A program made the translations under genes and the position numbers. This document shows, piece by piece, positions 44,041 through 56,083 of a stretch of DNA of 64,000 nucleotides (positions are counted from its first letter, which is position 1; each line of letters begins with the position of its first letter). Below the pieces are notes generated by a model. It saw only the letters and a list, made by a program, of their open reading frames with translations, was not told the DNA's origin and made no database searches. Location: contig NC_016132.3 of NCBI RefSeq assembly GCF_000005505.3, forward strand, positions 29,650,914 through 29,714,913, written 5' to 3'. Source of the stretch: Brachypodium distachyon. Lineage: Eukaryota > Streptophyta > Magnoliopsida > Poales > Poaceae.

Positions 44041-45000
44041 TGATGAGGACATCCCAACTAATGATACAACCACAGCCCCTACAGCACCTACACCTTAAGT
44101 ACCGGAGATACATGGACCAATTACTAGAGCTCGTGCACGACAACTAAATTATCAGGTACTTTCGTTTCTCGGTACTTCATTTAATATTAATGAGAATATA
44201 CTGCTCCCTAAGATGGGTTCTTTTATGTGTTTTAGGAATGAAGGACCTAGCTTGCACCTCAAGGATCAGCGTTGGACAGCAAACCATGGAGGTGGCAGCA
44301 AGGTGGCGGGAGCTAGCTCAAGTGATGATTTCAGAACATTGAAATCGCCATAACGAGAGATGAGAAGAAGGCCGCATCGCATCCTCTTCATCAATGGGAT
44401 TTCGGCCAAGTGGAGGATTCCCCCTCCAATGGGTATTTATGGGCCAAAGATGAGGGTTATAACCTTGCTTTATTGGGCCTAAGGCCATGTAATAGGGTCC
44501 AGCCAATTTTTAGATGTTTTCGTTGTGTTTTAGGAGGATTCCTAGACTGTTTCGGAGTCCCTCAAGGGCCTGTCCGAAAACCACCTAGTTCCCCTCCTAT
44601 TTATACCCCATGAGCCCCCCCATGGAGCCTTCGGTTTTGATTAGATAAAGTTTAGCCTTTGCTACTTCGTGTAATCGCGTGTGTCGGTTAGACCACCTGT
44701 TTTACCGTCATCAAGACTCCAACTATATTGAGTATTCAGATTCGTGAACCTTCATATCTCCTATTCGCAATTTCAGATTGCTTTTCATCTTGTTCTTGCT
44801 TGTTCTTCGATTGCTTGCAGGAACAAAGACCTTCGTGGTCAGGTTGATCGTGCCCCCGTGTGATCAATAACCTTCTGGAGTTGGTGTATCGATCGCTAGG
44901 GCGCTGCCTCCTAGGTTGTAGTCGGATCGTCAACGTCACCTCCTACCAAATCGATAATTAGGTATCTCATCGAAAGATCGGGACACCCTCGAGGCTATCA
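44041..45000 (+). repeat. 5' LTR of the autonomous Gypsy element (960 bp)
   Basis: TGATGAGGAC...GGCTATCA. TATA box (TATTTATA) at 44599-44606. It carries a 5-bp repeat (CGCAT) near 44375 absent from the 3' LTR. From the TATA box onward it is closely similar to the LTRs of the gag-only family. Confidence 0.9.
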
Positions 45001-45002
45001 CG

Positions 45003-45014
45003 TGGTATCAGAGC
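45003..45014 (+). other. Primer-binding site of the autonomous Gypsy element
   Basis: TGGTATCAGAGC, two bases after the LTR; matches the initiator-methionine tRNA end commonly used by plant LTR elements. Confidence 0.9.
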
Positions 45015-46560
45015 TTAAGGTTGCTCGGTGAGATTTTTCCAGTTTATCCGTAGTTTAGATCTGTTTTTACCTATCGTCCAGAAAAAGCCAAACAAAAATT
45101 AGAATTAGTTACCTTGTCCTACAACCAATCTGAGCCTTGCAATTTTCACATTAGTATTTGCATTGTTGAATCTTTGCTGCATTAATCGTGTCGAGTTGCT
45201 GGATTAGATTGGATCGTTTTTCAGATTTTTTCTACTAGATCGAACTTGTTTTTGTCTTTTGATTTCGTGTGACGCAGGCTTTCCATCAAACTTCCGCCGC
45301 CAAACTTCCTGCCACACCACCGCCATAATCTTCCGCTGCCACCATATCTTCCACCGAGTCCCTCTTCGAGTCCTCCACCGAGTCCTTCTTCGAGTCCTAC
45401 ACCGAGTCCCTCGTCGAGTCCTACACCGAGTCCCTTGTCGAGTCCTATATCGAGTCGGCAAGTTATAGTTTTCAGCCGCGAGTTTGAGTCCGAGTCCAAT
45501 CAAGAGTGCTTTCGGAAAGTGTTTCATAATAGATCGAATTTTGTTTAGAGATCAAGTTGTTCGGAAAGTTGTGAAAAAAAAGGAAAGAAAAAAAAAAGAA
45601 AAGAAAGAAAAAAAAACGAAAAAAAAGAGGAAGAGTTCGAGTCAGTTTCGGACCCGAGTCCAAGTAGAATTAGAGTTTCGGGTGGGTTTGACCCGTGTTC
45701 ACTAAAACGGCCGTATCTTTTGCATACGAAGTCAGATTTGGACGTTCCAGGACTTTTCGGAAAGCTCTCGACGAGGCGCATCCTCTAAAATTAACAGCTC
45801 CTTGACCCTCAAATTTGGCCTCTAAGGTGGACTTTTCGTGCTCCGAAGTTTCGGCACCGGGGCAGTGCAGTATATCTCAGTTTTCTCTACCGTCCGACCT
45901 CCGTTTCGAGTGATCTTGCACTTGTTGGAAAGCTTGTTTTGATACGCTTCTAACCCATATTTTCTCATATTTTGCTGCGTTTTCCTTACTACAGTCTTTG
46001 CTATTCTCCTACAGACCGACGTGCAGCTTTCTGGTCTTAACTTCTTTTGTGTGAGTTTCTGGGGATAAAAAAAAAGAAAAAAAAATAGAAAAGAATAAGA
46101 AGCCAAACAGAAGGCCACAAAAAGAAAAAGAAAAAAGAGAAAAAATATTCCCCAGAGATTTACTTGTTTTACCTTTCATTTGATCTTTCCTTTCTACCTT
46201 TTTCAGTATCTAGGCTTAGTTAATTTCTGTAATTCGTTCTTATCGACTCCAGCAGCTAGGACTAGCATTTTTGAGCATATTTTCAACTTTGCATTGCTGA
46301 TTTGATTATTCGCTTTTCCTTGCTACTCACATAAGCCTCCAAGCTCCACAGGTTCTACACCTAGGTTGGTTTGCCTCGAGGCATCGATACATTAATCTTC
46401 GGAGGGCTTGTTCTCGCCGCTGGCCATCACCTTCCTGTTTGCTGGGTAAGAACGAGTAAGAACTGGATTAAAAGTTGAGTGGAGTGATCTTTGGAACCCC
46501 ACATCCTAGTAGTGCATAGGGACTTTTCCTTGTGATTTTTTTTCTTGTTTTCTCCTAACG
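45015..46560 (+). other. Leader with 24-bp-type tandem repeat
   Basis: Counterpart of the gag-only leader. The array at 45345-45455 (CGAGTCC(T/C)...CACCGAGTCC units) reads PSPSSSPTP-type repeats and continues REFESESN. Purine-rich runs lie at 45575-45635 and 46065-46145. Confidence 0.75.
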
Positions 46561-48347
46561 ATGGCAGGTTCTGACGATGATTTACAAGGCCACTCTCCAC
46601 GCACAAAGGGCATTATTTCACATTTTGATCGCAAGCTTAGGCTTCGTAACGAGGAGCTGGATGAGGACGTTCGGGTTGCGAATGAGAGAGACTTGGAACC
46701 TTGGAGAGCGCGCACATTGAAACAAATACTAAGCTAACATCTTTACAGAATTCTGTTGCTACCATTAGTACTTCTCTGGCAGAAATCACGACGCAACTGG
46801 CGGCACTTGCTGCAACGACCATCGCTACACCGGGAGGAAACAATACACACAACTAGCGGACCGCTAATAACGGTACCTTCGCAAGCGAGGTTGAGGAGAA
46901 CGACGACGACTACTCCGCGGATACGGAACACGACGGGGCCGTAAACCATCACAACGACCGTGATCGTCGCCAAACTCATTTCAACCGCCGAGGTATGGGA
47001 CCGACACGACCTCAAAGAGAGGAATATGACTCGCTGCATTCTATTAAACTTAAGGTTCCTCCTTTTGATGGAAAATATGACCCTGATGCTTACCTTACAT
47101 GGGAATTAGAATTGAGTTAAAAATTTACTTGCCATGATTTTCCTGCTAATAAGAGGGTTAGGGCTGCTACTAGTGAGTTTACTGATTTTGCTTCTGTTTG
47201 GTGGCATGAGTATTGTATTGCACATCCTAACGCTATACCACCAACATGGGATGATTTGAAAAGAATTATGCGTGCTAGATATGTTCCTTCATACTATTCG
47301 CGTGACTTGTTAAAGAAACTACAACAATTAAGGCAAGGTAGTAATTCTGTCCAAGATTATTATCAAGAAATGCAAAAGAACATGTTACGTTGTGGTTTAG
47401 TTGAGAATGAGGAAGCTGCTATGGCTAGATTCTTTGGTGGTTTAAATCGTGAATTTGCTGACATTGTTGATTATAAGGAGTATAATTCTATCAATCGATT
47501 GTTTCACATTGCTTGCAAAGCTGAAAGGGAAGTGCAGGGACGACACGCGAACGCGCGGACTAACTTTTCTGCAGGTCGTACTTCCTCATGGGCAGCACGC
47601 AGCCCCGCTGCCCCTTCCACACGCCCCGCTGCACCCCCTACACGTCCGGCTGTTCCGACTACTTCCACCAACAAGCAAAGTACCTCTACACCTACATCCG
47701 CAAAGGTTGGACCAGCAGCAACAAGAAATACACCCGCTGCCTCTGCACAAAGTTCAGCAGCGTCTGTTGCTTCCACCGGACGGACCGGAGAAAACCAATG
47801 TCGTAGGTGCAAAGGATACGGGCATTTTCAGCGGGACTGTCCAACCAAACGCGTTATGATCATACGTGAAGATGGAGTATATGATTCAGCCAGTGATTTT
47901 GACGAAGCTACCTATGCTCTCATTGCCGAGGAAGAGCAAGAAGACCCCGCTGCCCACCATGACGAGGAGTTAATGGGAGCGGAAGCCACTGATCAGTACT
48001 TGAGTTTGATTGCACAACGCACCTTGAGCGTCCAAATGAGCCACGCCGAACAAAATCAGCGGCATAACTTGTTCCAAACAAAAGGGGTCATCAAGGAGCG
48101 CGCTGTTCGTATCATCATAGATGGGGGAAGTTGCAATAATTTGGCCAGCACGGAGATGGTGGAAAAACTTGTTCTTACCACCAGGCCGCACCCCCACCCT
48201 TACTACATTCAATGGTTTAACAACAGCGGTAAGCTCAAGGTAACTAGAACAGTCCGTGCACACTTTACTATTGGTACATATTCTGATTTTGTGGATTGTG
48301 ATGTGGTACCTATGCAAGCATGTTCTATGTTACTCGGTCGTCCATGA
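46561..48347 (+). pseudogene. Gag and protease of the autonomous Gypsy element
   Basis: It starts MAGSDDDLQGHSPRTKGI. A frameshift near 46697, TAG at 46854 and TAA near 47118 break the first half. The gag domain is in the frame through 47256 (RYVPSYYSRDLLKKLQQLRQG, then VENEEAAMARFFGGLNREF). A CCHC knuckle, CRRCKGYGHFQRDC, lies near 47797-47840. A retropepsin-like IIDGGSCNNLAS follows near 48112. The frame ends TGA TAA at 48345-48350, where related proteins have Trp-Gln; coding resumes directly after. Confidence 0.82.
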
Positions 48348-48350
48348 TAA

Positions 48351-51300
48351 TATGATACAGATTCTGTTCATCATGGTAGAACTAATCATTATTCTTTTAT
48401 GCATGCTGGTAAGAAAATTGGTTTGAAACCTATGACTCCTGAACAAATTGTGAAAGATGATCTTGCTAGATCTAGTAGAGCAAAGAGCAAAGAGAAGGAT
48501 AAGAGTGAGAACCAGAATGTCGCTAAAGAATTTAAGCACCAAGCGTCTACTAGCAAATCTGAACCGAAACATGTTAATGAAATTAAATTGAAAGGTGCGT
48601 GCTTCCTTGCAAGTAAATCCGATATTTCTGAGTTAGATACGAATAATTCTGTTTGCTATGTATTCATTTGCAAAGAGGCTTTGTTTTCATTTGAGGATAT
48701 GCCTCCCTCTTTGCCCCCTGCTATTACTCACGTTTTGCCGGAGTATTCCGACGTCTTTCCACAAGACGTACCACCAGGATTACCATCTATTCGAGGGATT
48801 GAACATCAAATTGATTTAATTCCTGGTGCTTCGCTGCCCAACCATGCGCCCTACCGTACCAATCCAGAGGAGACGAAGGAGATTCAACGACAAGTTCAAG
48901 AATTGCTCGACAAAGGTTATGTTCGTGAATCCCTTAGTCCTTGTGCTGTTCCTGTTATTTTGGTACCAAAGAAAGATGGTTCTTGGCGTATGTGTGTAGA
49001 TTGTAGAGCTATTAATAACATCACTATTCGCTATCGTCACCCAATTCCTAGACTTAATGATATGTTAGATGAATTAAGTGGCTCTACCGTGTTCTCTAAA
49101 GTTGATTTACGTAGTGGTTACCACCAAATTCGAATGAAATTAGGCGATGAATGGAAAACAACATTTAAAACTAAGTTTGGACTATATGAGTGGTTAGTCA
49201 TGCCTTTCGGTCTTACTAACGCACCTAGCACTTTCATGCGGTTAATGAACGAAGTTTTACGTGCTTTCATAGGACGATTTGTGGTGGTTTATTTTGATGA
49301 TATATTGATTTACAGCAGCTCTTTAGAAGACCACTTGAATCATTTACGTGATGTTTTTGATGCTTTGAGAGATGCACGTTTGTTTGGTAACCTTGAGAAG
49401 TGCACCTTTTGCACCGATCGAGTTTCGTTTCTTGGCTATGTTGTCACTCCACAGGGCATAGAAGTTGATAAGGCCAAGATCGACGCTATTCAAAGCTGGC
49501 CAACTCCAACAACGGTCACCCAAGTGAGGAGCTTTCTTGGACTCGCTGGGTTTTATCGTCGCTTTGTAAAGGATTTCAGCACCCTTGCTGCACCGCTTAA
49601 TGAGCTCACAAAGAAGGACGTTCCATATGTATGGGGCGCTGCACAAGAAGAAGCTTTTCTCATATTGAAAGATAAGTTGACACATGCTCCTTTACTCCAA
49701 CTTCCTGATTTTAATAAGACTTTTGAGTTGGAGTGTGATGCTAGTGGAATCGGTTTAGGAGGTGTGTTGTTACAAGACGGAAAACCTGTTGCATACTTTA
49801 GTGAAAAATTGAGTGGGCCTAGTCTGAATTATTCTACTTATGACAAGGAATTATATGCTCTCGTTCGGACTTTAGAAACATGGCAACATTATTTATGGCC
49901 CAAAGAATTTGTTATACATTCTGATCATGAATCTTTGAAGCATATTCGTAGTCAAGCAAAGCTGAACCGTCGTCATGCTAAATGGGTTGAATTTATTGAG
50001 TCTTTTCCGTATGTTATTAAACATAAAAAGGGTAAAGATAATGTTATTGCTGATGCGTTATCACGTCGTTATACCTTGTTATCTCAGCTTGATTTTCGGA
50101 TATTTGGATTGGAGACTATAAAAGAACAATATGAACATGATGCAGATTTTAAGGATGTTTTGCAGCACTGTAAAGAGGGCAGAACATGGAACAAGTTCGT
50201 CATTAATGATGGATTTGTGTTCCGTGCTAACAAGCTATGCATCCCAGATAGCTCCGTTCGTCTTTTGTTGTTACAGGAGGCACATGGAGGAGGGTTGATG
50301 GGTCACTTTGGCGTGAAGAAGACCGAAGATGTGCTCGCTGATCATTTCTTTTGGCCTCGGATGAGACGGGATGTTGAGAGATTTATCGCTCGCTGCACTA
50401 CATGTCAAAAAGCTAAGTCACGACTCAATCCTCATGGTTTATATATGCCTCTCCCTGTTCCTAATGTTCCTTGGGAAGATATATCAATGGATTTTGTTTT
50501 GGGATTGCCTCGAACTAAGAAGGGGAGGGATAGCATATTTGTTGTTGTTGATAGATTTTTAAGATGGCACATTTTATACCTTGTCATAAGAGCGATGATG
50601 CTACAAATGTTGCTGATTTATTCTTTCGTGAAATTGTTCGCTTGCATGGTGTGCCCAATACTATAGTTTCAGATCGTGACACAAAATTTCTTACCCACTT
50701 TTGGAGATGTTTATGGGCTAAGTTGGGGACTAAATTGCATTTTAGTACTACATGTCATCCCCAAACAGATGGACAAACTGAAGTTGTTAATAGAACATTA
50801 TCTACTATGCTTAGGGCTGTTTTAAAGAAGAACTTGAAAATGTGGGAAGAATGTTTACCTTATATTGAATTTGCTTATAATCGTTCACTGCATTCAACCA
50901 CAAAATTGTGCCCTTTTGAAATTGTTTATGGTTTTATACCACGTGCACCAATTGATTTATTACCTTTGCCAACTTCTGAAAAAGTTAACTTTGATGATAA
51001 GGAACGTGCTGAACTTATAATAAAAATGCATGAGACGACTAAAGAGAACATTGAGCGCATGAATTCTAAGTATAAACTTGCGGGAGATAGGGGCAGAAAA
51101 CAAATTGTGTTTGAACCTGGAGATCTTGTTTGGTTGCATTTGCGCAAAGATCGTTTCCCTGATTTGCGCAAGTCTAAGTTAATGCCACGAGCTGATGGTC
51201 CCTTTAACGTGTTAGCAAAAATTAATGATAATGCATATAAACTTGAGCTACCTGCAGATTTTGGGGTTAGTCCCACGTTTAATATTGCAGATTTGAAGCC

Positions 51301-51673
51301 TTATTTGGGAGAAGAAGATGAACTACCGTCGAGGACGACTTCAATTCAAGAAGGGGAGGATGATGAGGACATCCCAACTAATGATACAACCACAGCCCCT
51401 ACAGCACCTACACCTCAAGTACCGGAGATACATGGACCAATTACTACAGCTCGTGCACGACAACTAAATTATCAGGTATTTTCGTTCCTCGGTACTTCAT
51501 TTAATATTAATGAGAATATGCTGCTCCCTAAGATGGGTTCTTTTATGTGTTTTAGGAATGAAGGACCTAGCTTGCACCTCAAGGATCAGCGTTGGACAGC
51601 AAACCATGGAGGTGGCAGCAAGGTGGCGGGAGCTAGCTCAAGTGATGATTTCAGAACATTGAAACCGCCATAA
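48351..51673 (+). pseudogene. Pol of the autonomous Gypsy element: RT, RNase H, integrase, tail in LTR
   Basis: RT shows [34 protein letters not shown] and [11 protein letters not shown]. RNase H shows [19 protein letters not shown]. The integrase has H...H...C-x-x-C (ending CTTCQKAKS), [22 protein letters not shown] and the [11 protein letters not shown] segment. One frameshift at about 50560 separates the two open halves (48399-50666 and 50564-51673). The tail [10 protein letters not shown] is encoded by the polypurine tract, and the last ~100 residues lie inside the 3' LTR. Apart from this shift the pol is well preserved. Confidence 0.9.
51349..51360 (+). other. Polypurine tract of the autonomous Gypsy element
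   Basis: AGAAGGGGAGGA directly before the 3' LTR TGATG start; also coding. Confidence 0.85.
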
Positions 51674-52316
51674 CGAGAGATGAGAAGAAGGCCGCATCCT
51701 CTTCATCAATGGGATTTCGGCCAAGTGGAGGATTCCCCCTCCAATGGGTATCTATGGGCCAAAGATGAAGGTTATAAGCTTGCTTTATTGGGCCTAAAGC
51801 CATGTAATAGGGTCCAGCCAATTTTTAGATGTTTTCGTTATGTTTTAGGAGGATTCCTAGGCCGTTTCGGAGTCCCTCAAGGGCCTGGCCGAAAACCACC
51901 TAGTTCCCCTCCTATTTATACCCCATGAGCCCCCCCATGGAGCCTTCGGTTTTGATTAGATAAAGTTTATCCTTTGCTACTTTCGTGTAATCGCGTGTGT
52001 CGGTTAGACCACCTCTTTTACCATCATCAAGATTCCAACTATATTGAGTATTCAGATTCGTGAACCTTCATATCTCCTATTCGCAATTTCAGATTGCTTT
52101 TCATCTTGTTCTTGCTTGTTCTTCGATTGCTTGCAGGAACAAAGACCTTCTTGGTCAGGTTGATCGTGCCCCGGCAGGATCAATAACCTTCTGGAGTTGG
52201 TGTATCGATCGCTAAGGCGCTGCCTCCTAGGTTGTAGTCGGATCGTCAACGTCACCTCCTACCAAATCGATAATTAGGTATCTCATCGAAAGATCGGGAC
52301 ACCCTCGAGGCTATCA
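51361..52316 (+). repeat. 3' LTR of the autonomous Gypsy element (956 bp)
   Basis: TGATGAGGAC...GGCTATCA, aligned end to end with 44041-45000. TATA box at 51913-51920. Its first 313 bp also carry the end of pol. Confidence 0.9.
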
Positions 52317-52490
52317 GCGCGTCTGACAGGAGGCGCCTGACCATCACTTGTATGAACTGGATCATAAAAAGTCAGCCCAATAAGGGGTGTTGTAGCTTGA
52401 TGCGTCCGTCGAATCTAGATCGGAGACGGTAATAGCGGCTCTGACAACATATTCCCGAGGCCCACGAGCTTTCTGAAGCAACCGCGCGTA
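52317..52490. other. Intergenic DNA, continuation of the pre-insertion sequence
   Basis: GCGCGTCTGACAGGAGG continues the GTCTGACAGG-rich intergenic sequence seen left of 44040. No gene. Confidence 0.5.
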
Positions 52491-53406
52491 TAGGGTTCGA
52501 TCTCTGTGTTTACAGTGCTAGTCCCTGGATCGACTCACTAGCACACAATTTTCAAGATGTAATATCAAGATGCCAAGGTCAAAATAATTTATTACATCGT
52601 CTTGATCCAGAACTTAAAGTACTTACAAGGTTGCATAACCACTCGGGTTAGCATTGAAAATAACATAAATTGTTCAACAGCGGAAAAATGAAAGATACAT
52701 GAGCCATTTCAACACCACAGTGAGAGCATGTTGGAATGCAGGCTCGTGACCCAATACAACGTAATCTTACTCATCGTCGGATAAACCTGCAACATTTAAA
52801 GATTTCAGCCATTAAGGGTCACTACATTGAATGTATTGGCAAGTTCACCAAGGATTCTAACCGGTCCTATCAAGTATATGCATCATTTGGCTAAGTGGAG
52901 TTCAGGATTTTTGCGTGGAAGAAGAAATAAAATTTTAACCTACTACAGTTGAAGTTATATTAATGTTATTCTATTGGACATGGGTAGACACACCGATGCT
53001 CCTATTAATCGACGGACACCAGATAGACATCAATGGTGCTCCTATCCCAAGTTCAAAACCCATTAATTTTATTATGAAATTGGAATGAGTGAGACCTTCT
53101 TTACAGCTCCCAAATCTAGTTGCTCAAATTTTTCTGTAACCGGGGACACGACTAAGTACTTAGTTTCACACTCTCGAGAGGTTGTACACTTTACCCATAA
53201 GAAATCGACGAGTTAATCCTTTGCTGTCCTCAGGATAGAGTAGCAACGGCATCGATTACAAGAGTTTCAGAAATAATCCCCAGACCACCTGAGGGACACG
53301 CCTCCACCTACACGGCTACATACCGATGTCACCTCGGATCCAGGTTCATACGACTTACTCAATCTTGGCAGAGCCCATATTACCATGTGGTTGTACTGGA
53401 AGCTAC
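52491..53406 (-). repeat. Eroded Tekay/Del-type LTR fragment
   Basis: It parallels the reverse-orientation LTR at about 22285-23200 (TAGGGTTCGATCTCTGTG start; GATGTCACCTCGGATCCAGG; CCATGTGGTTGTACT end). Both LTR ends are missing and many indels are present, so it is an old remnant. Confidence 0.8.
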
Positions 53407-53929
53407 TACATTGGTAAATAACTTGTATAGAAGAGCAGATTGTCGCTTGTTAAGAATAACCAAGGTGCTTGTGTGTTGTGACAGAATACATACTGTCCCG
53501 CTGCCCAAGGGATAAGAAAAATAAAGATCGAGAATAACAAAATAACAATATCCGTGCGCAAGAATATGAAATTTGTTTGTGCATAGGATGTGTACAGAAA
53601 CTTAAAACCACCATTAGAGCATGGCAGGCTGTATGTTGTCACAGAGTTATGCTAGCATTCACAGAGTTATATGTTGTCATGGACAAGTGATGGATGTAGA
53701 ATTGCTAATTTCAGGTGACAACTCTACGTGCTTATTTGTCTTTTTGCAAATGCACATGACAACTTTGGGACAAATAGACATCCTGTTTGCTCTATTGTCA
53801 AGAATATCATAAGTTTCGTGCAGTGAGGGCACCACATCCAATTTGTTTTTTTGTTTTTTCGAGAATCACATTCAAAGTTGTGTGCACAAGTTTACAGACC
53901 TTAGGATTTCAAGAAAACTACGAGAACTA
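53407..53929. other. Upstream intergenic region of the host gene
   Basis: AT-rich, no recognised gene; a short imperfect duplication (CACAGAGTTATG / CACAGAGTTATATG) lies near 53640-53675. Confidence 0.4.
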
Positions 53930-54197
53930 CTCTCTCCGTCCACAATAAGTGTACATGTTGAAATTAAAAATGAAGGAACGGGATAGAAAATGCATTGTGA
54001 AGGTGACAATCACCATCTATCTCCTTTCTAATTCTTTCACTTCGAATGAGCTTAAGTGTATGAAAAAATGTCATTGGATTTGATTTCCGTGTAATAAGAA
54101 AAAAATATTTTTCTTAGTCTAAATTGCTTTGAAAAGAGAGAACTATACTTTTTTGTTAACAAATTATAAACCAAAACATACACTTATTTGTGCAGCC
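53930..54197. mobile_element. Stowaway-like MITE, 3'-truncated
   Basis: It starts after TA with CTCTCTCCGTCCACAATAAG, the typical Stowaway/Mariner-type CTCCCTCCGT end. The right end carries the matching inverted TACACTTATTTGTG but lacks the last ~14 bases. It lies 269 bp before the host gene start codon. Confidence 0.7.
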
Positions 54198-54465
54198 GCA
54201 GCAGGCCACTGAAAGGTGATTTTGTTAAAAAATTTCAGGCTGTACGTGAGCGTCGTAGACCCATTATTAAGGTATCCTATCTACCACCGGCCCATGTTTC
54301 CTATCTACTACCGGCCTAACCCTAGGCAAAGGAAACTAGACGGCACTTTTCTTGAAGAAAGAAAAAAGAAACTACAGGCAAACCCAACAACACCTATCTT
54401 CTCAAAACAGAAAACAAGCAGTAGAAGGATAAGAAGAGGGGGAGAGCCGTTGAAGGAAGGAGAAG
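54198..54465 (+). promoter_or_regulatory. Promoter/5' UTR region of the host gene
   Basis: It contains a short direct repeat (CCTATCTACCACCGGCC / CCTATCTACTACCGGCC) at about 54274-54316 and a purine-rich stretch before the ATG. No clear TATA box was identified. Confidence 0.4.
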
Positions 54466-56083
54466 ATGATGATGTCGTCGTCGGCGTCCAGCCAGCTCCT
54501 CCGCTCCGCCGCAGCGGCACCCCTCCTTGGTCGCTATGCTTCCCTGCAGCTCTCCAGCGCTGCCACCGGAGCTGTGGCTAGAAGTAGGAGACGAAGCGGC
54601 CGCCTCGTGGTGGTGCCCTCGGCCAGTGCGGAAGTGGCCGAGCCGGCCACCGGCTATACCACCGAGTCCCTCATCCTCTACTTCAAGGCCGAAGGCACCA
54701 TGGAAGAGAGGGCCATTCCCAAGATCACCCAGGCTCTCGAGGTGCTCTACTCTCCTGCCATTTACTAATTTCTTTACGAATTGGGTCGGAAAATTAACAA
54801 CCACCAGCAAATTAAATATCAGTTGATTGTGAAACAAGTAAATATGTGTGTGCGTGTGTATCGCAGGGGGTGGATGGGGTGAGCGAGCTAGAGGTTCTCA
54901 TCGAAGAAGGCATCGGCAGTGTTGTGGTATGCTTTTCCCCCTCTAACACTTGTCAACTGCTCCAACGTGGAAGTGTGTACTCCGCGGTGCATTGCACTTT
55001 CTCAACCAGCAATTTACGAGTGATTGGTCTACTCATGGAACACTTTTTTTTAATGAAAACTCGACTATCCGGAAACAGGTTATTGTGGCCAGATAGTTGT
55101 CTTGTAGTTCTAGACCTAAATGAATTTTGACCCAACGAGTTGTATCATTCCCTCTTTTTCTTTGAACAAGATGCACTGTTTCTGGCAGTCGGTTATCTTA
55201 AACAAATCCATTGTAAGAAAAAGTTATCTTATAGAGCTGGAGTAGCACTTATAGGAATTCAACGATTTGCTGCAGAGATTATTGCAGCCAAGATCTCTAA
55301 TCCAGGGTATATTACTCACACAAGTCACAGATTAAACGAGGATATATGATCATGAATTTGGGAGCACTATAATTTCGTATTATTTACATTTAGACTGATT
55401 AGTTATTACAGCACTCTACAAACAAAAAGACTTTTTTTTTACTTACAAAGTTGAGGAGAAGCAAAGCCCTTTGCAGCGATTCTGTCCTTAAGGCTTAAGG
55501 CACGCTCACTAAAGCACAGCAAAAATATATCACATGACTGATGAATTTCTTTTTACCACAATGGACATCGATGTTCTCTGACTATTCTATTTTTGTAAGC
55601 ACATGTTCCATCTTTGGCTCAAGCATCTGGAAGGAGTCTTGTATTACTAATGGAAATCATCGTTTGTGTTGAAACATGAAAACCATTTTATTCTGTACAC
55701 CAGATCAACATGGAAACCCCAAATGGTTGGAATCTTAGAAATTACATTGATTTGTTGATCAAATTCTATTTGAAAAAACAAATGATATTGAAGGGAATTT
55801 GATTTGGAGTTCTATATATCTTCTATCCATGCCATTTTGTCTCTGAACGCTGTGTAAATGTACTGATATTTTTGTTGCGGATCTTTTGCGCGCTGCTGCA
55901 CTGCAGTTAACCAAGGAGACAACAGTGCAAGCTACCGGAGTTGCCTCAAACCTTGTGGAAGCCATCCAGGGAGCTGGTTTCAAGCTGCAAACGCTAAGCC
56001 TCAGCTTCGAGGACTTCGATAAGGCAGAATCCACTGCTGTTCCAACCGAAGGAGCAGGAGCTGATGATGTAGCCAGCGAATGA
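54466..56083 (+). CDS. Three-exon nuclear gene: plastid-targeted HMA-fold-like protein (170 residues)
   Basis: Exons are 54466-54741, 54867-54926 and 55907-56083. Both introns are GT-AG (LE/GTGCTC...ATCGCAG; GTTGTG/GTATGC...CACTGCAG) and phase 0, giving 513 nt including TGA. Residues 1-50 are rich in Ser, Ala and Arg and lack acids, like a plastid transit peptide. Residues about 68-150 suggest a beta-alpha-beta-beta-alpha-beta HMA-like fold (SLILYFKAEGTMEERAIPKI, GVSELEVLIEEG, NLVEAIQGAGFKL). The usual GMxCxxC metal site is absent; AEGTMEE stands in its place. The acidic tail is short. Plant genomes have conserved proteins of this kind without a known function. ATG choice: first of three consecutive Mets. 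It is the only host gene I can support. Confidence 0.85.
54742..54866 (+). other. Intron 1 of the host gene (125 bp)
   Basis: GTGCTC...TATCGCAG; phase 0. Confidence 0.85.
54927..55906 (+). other. Intron 2 of the host gene (980 bp)
   Basis: GTATGC...GCACTGCAG; phase 0, T-rich. No inserted element recognised. Confidence 0.85.

Larger units (their letters stand above)
44041..52316 (+). mobile_element. Autonomous Ty3/Gypsy element (chromovirus, possibly CRM-like), 8276 bp
   Basis: LTRs are at 44041-45000 and 51361-52316, with PBS, leader, gag, protease, RT, RNase H, integrase and polypurine tract. The flanking bases GCGCA (left) and GCGCG (right) are a probable TSD with one mutation. The pol frame runs into the 3' LTR, a feature known from CRM elements; the CRM label is tentative. 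It is degraded by several stops and frameshifts. Confidence 0.88.

Noticed and set aside
45003..45014. tRNA gene suggested by the TGGTATCAGAGC matches
   Set aside because: Only the 12-base tRNA-end complement used as primer-binding site is present; no cloverleaf follows. The same holds at 38424 and 15117.
54394..54837. 147-codon minus-strand ORF over exon 1 of the host gene
   Set aside because: It is antisense to an exon with a convincing spliced frame and has no domain of its own.
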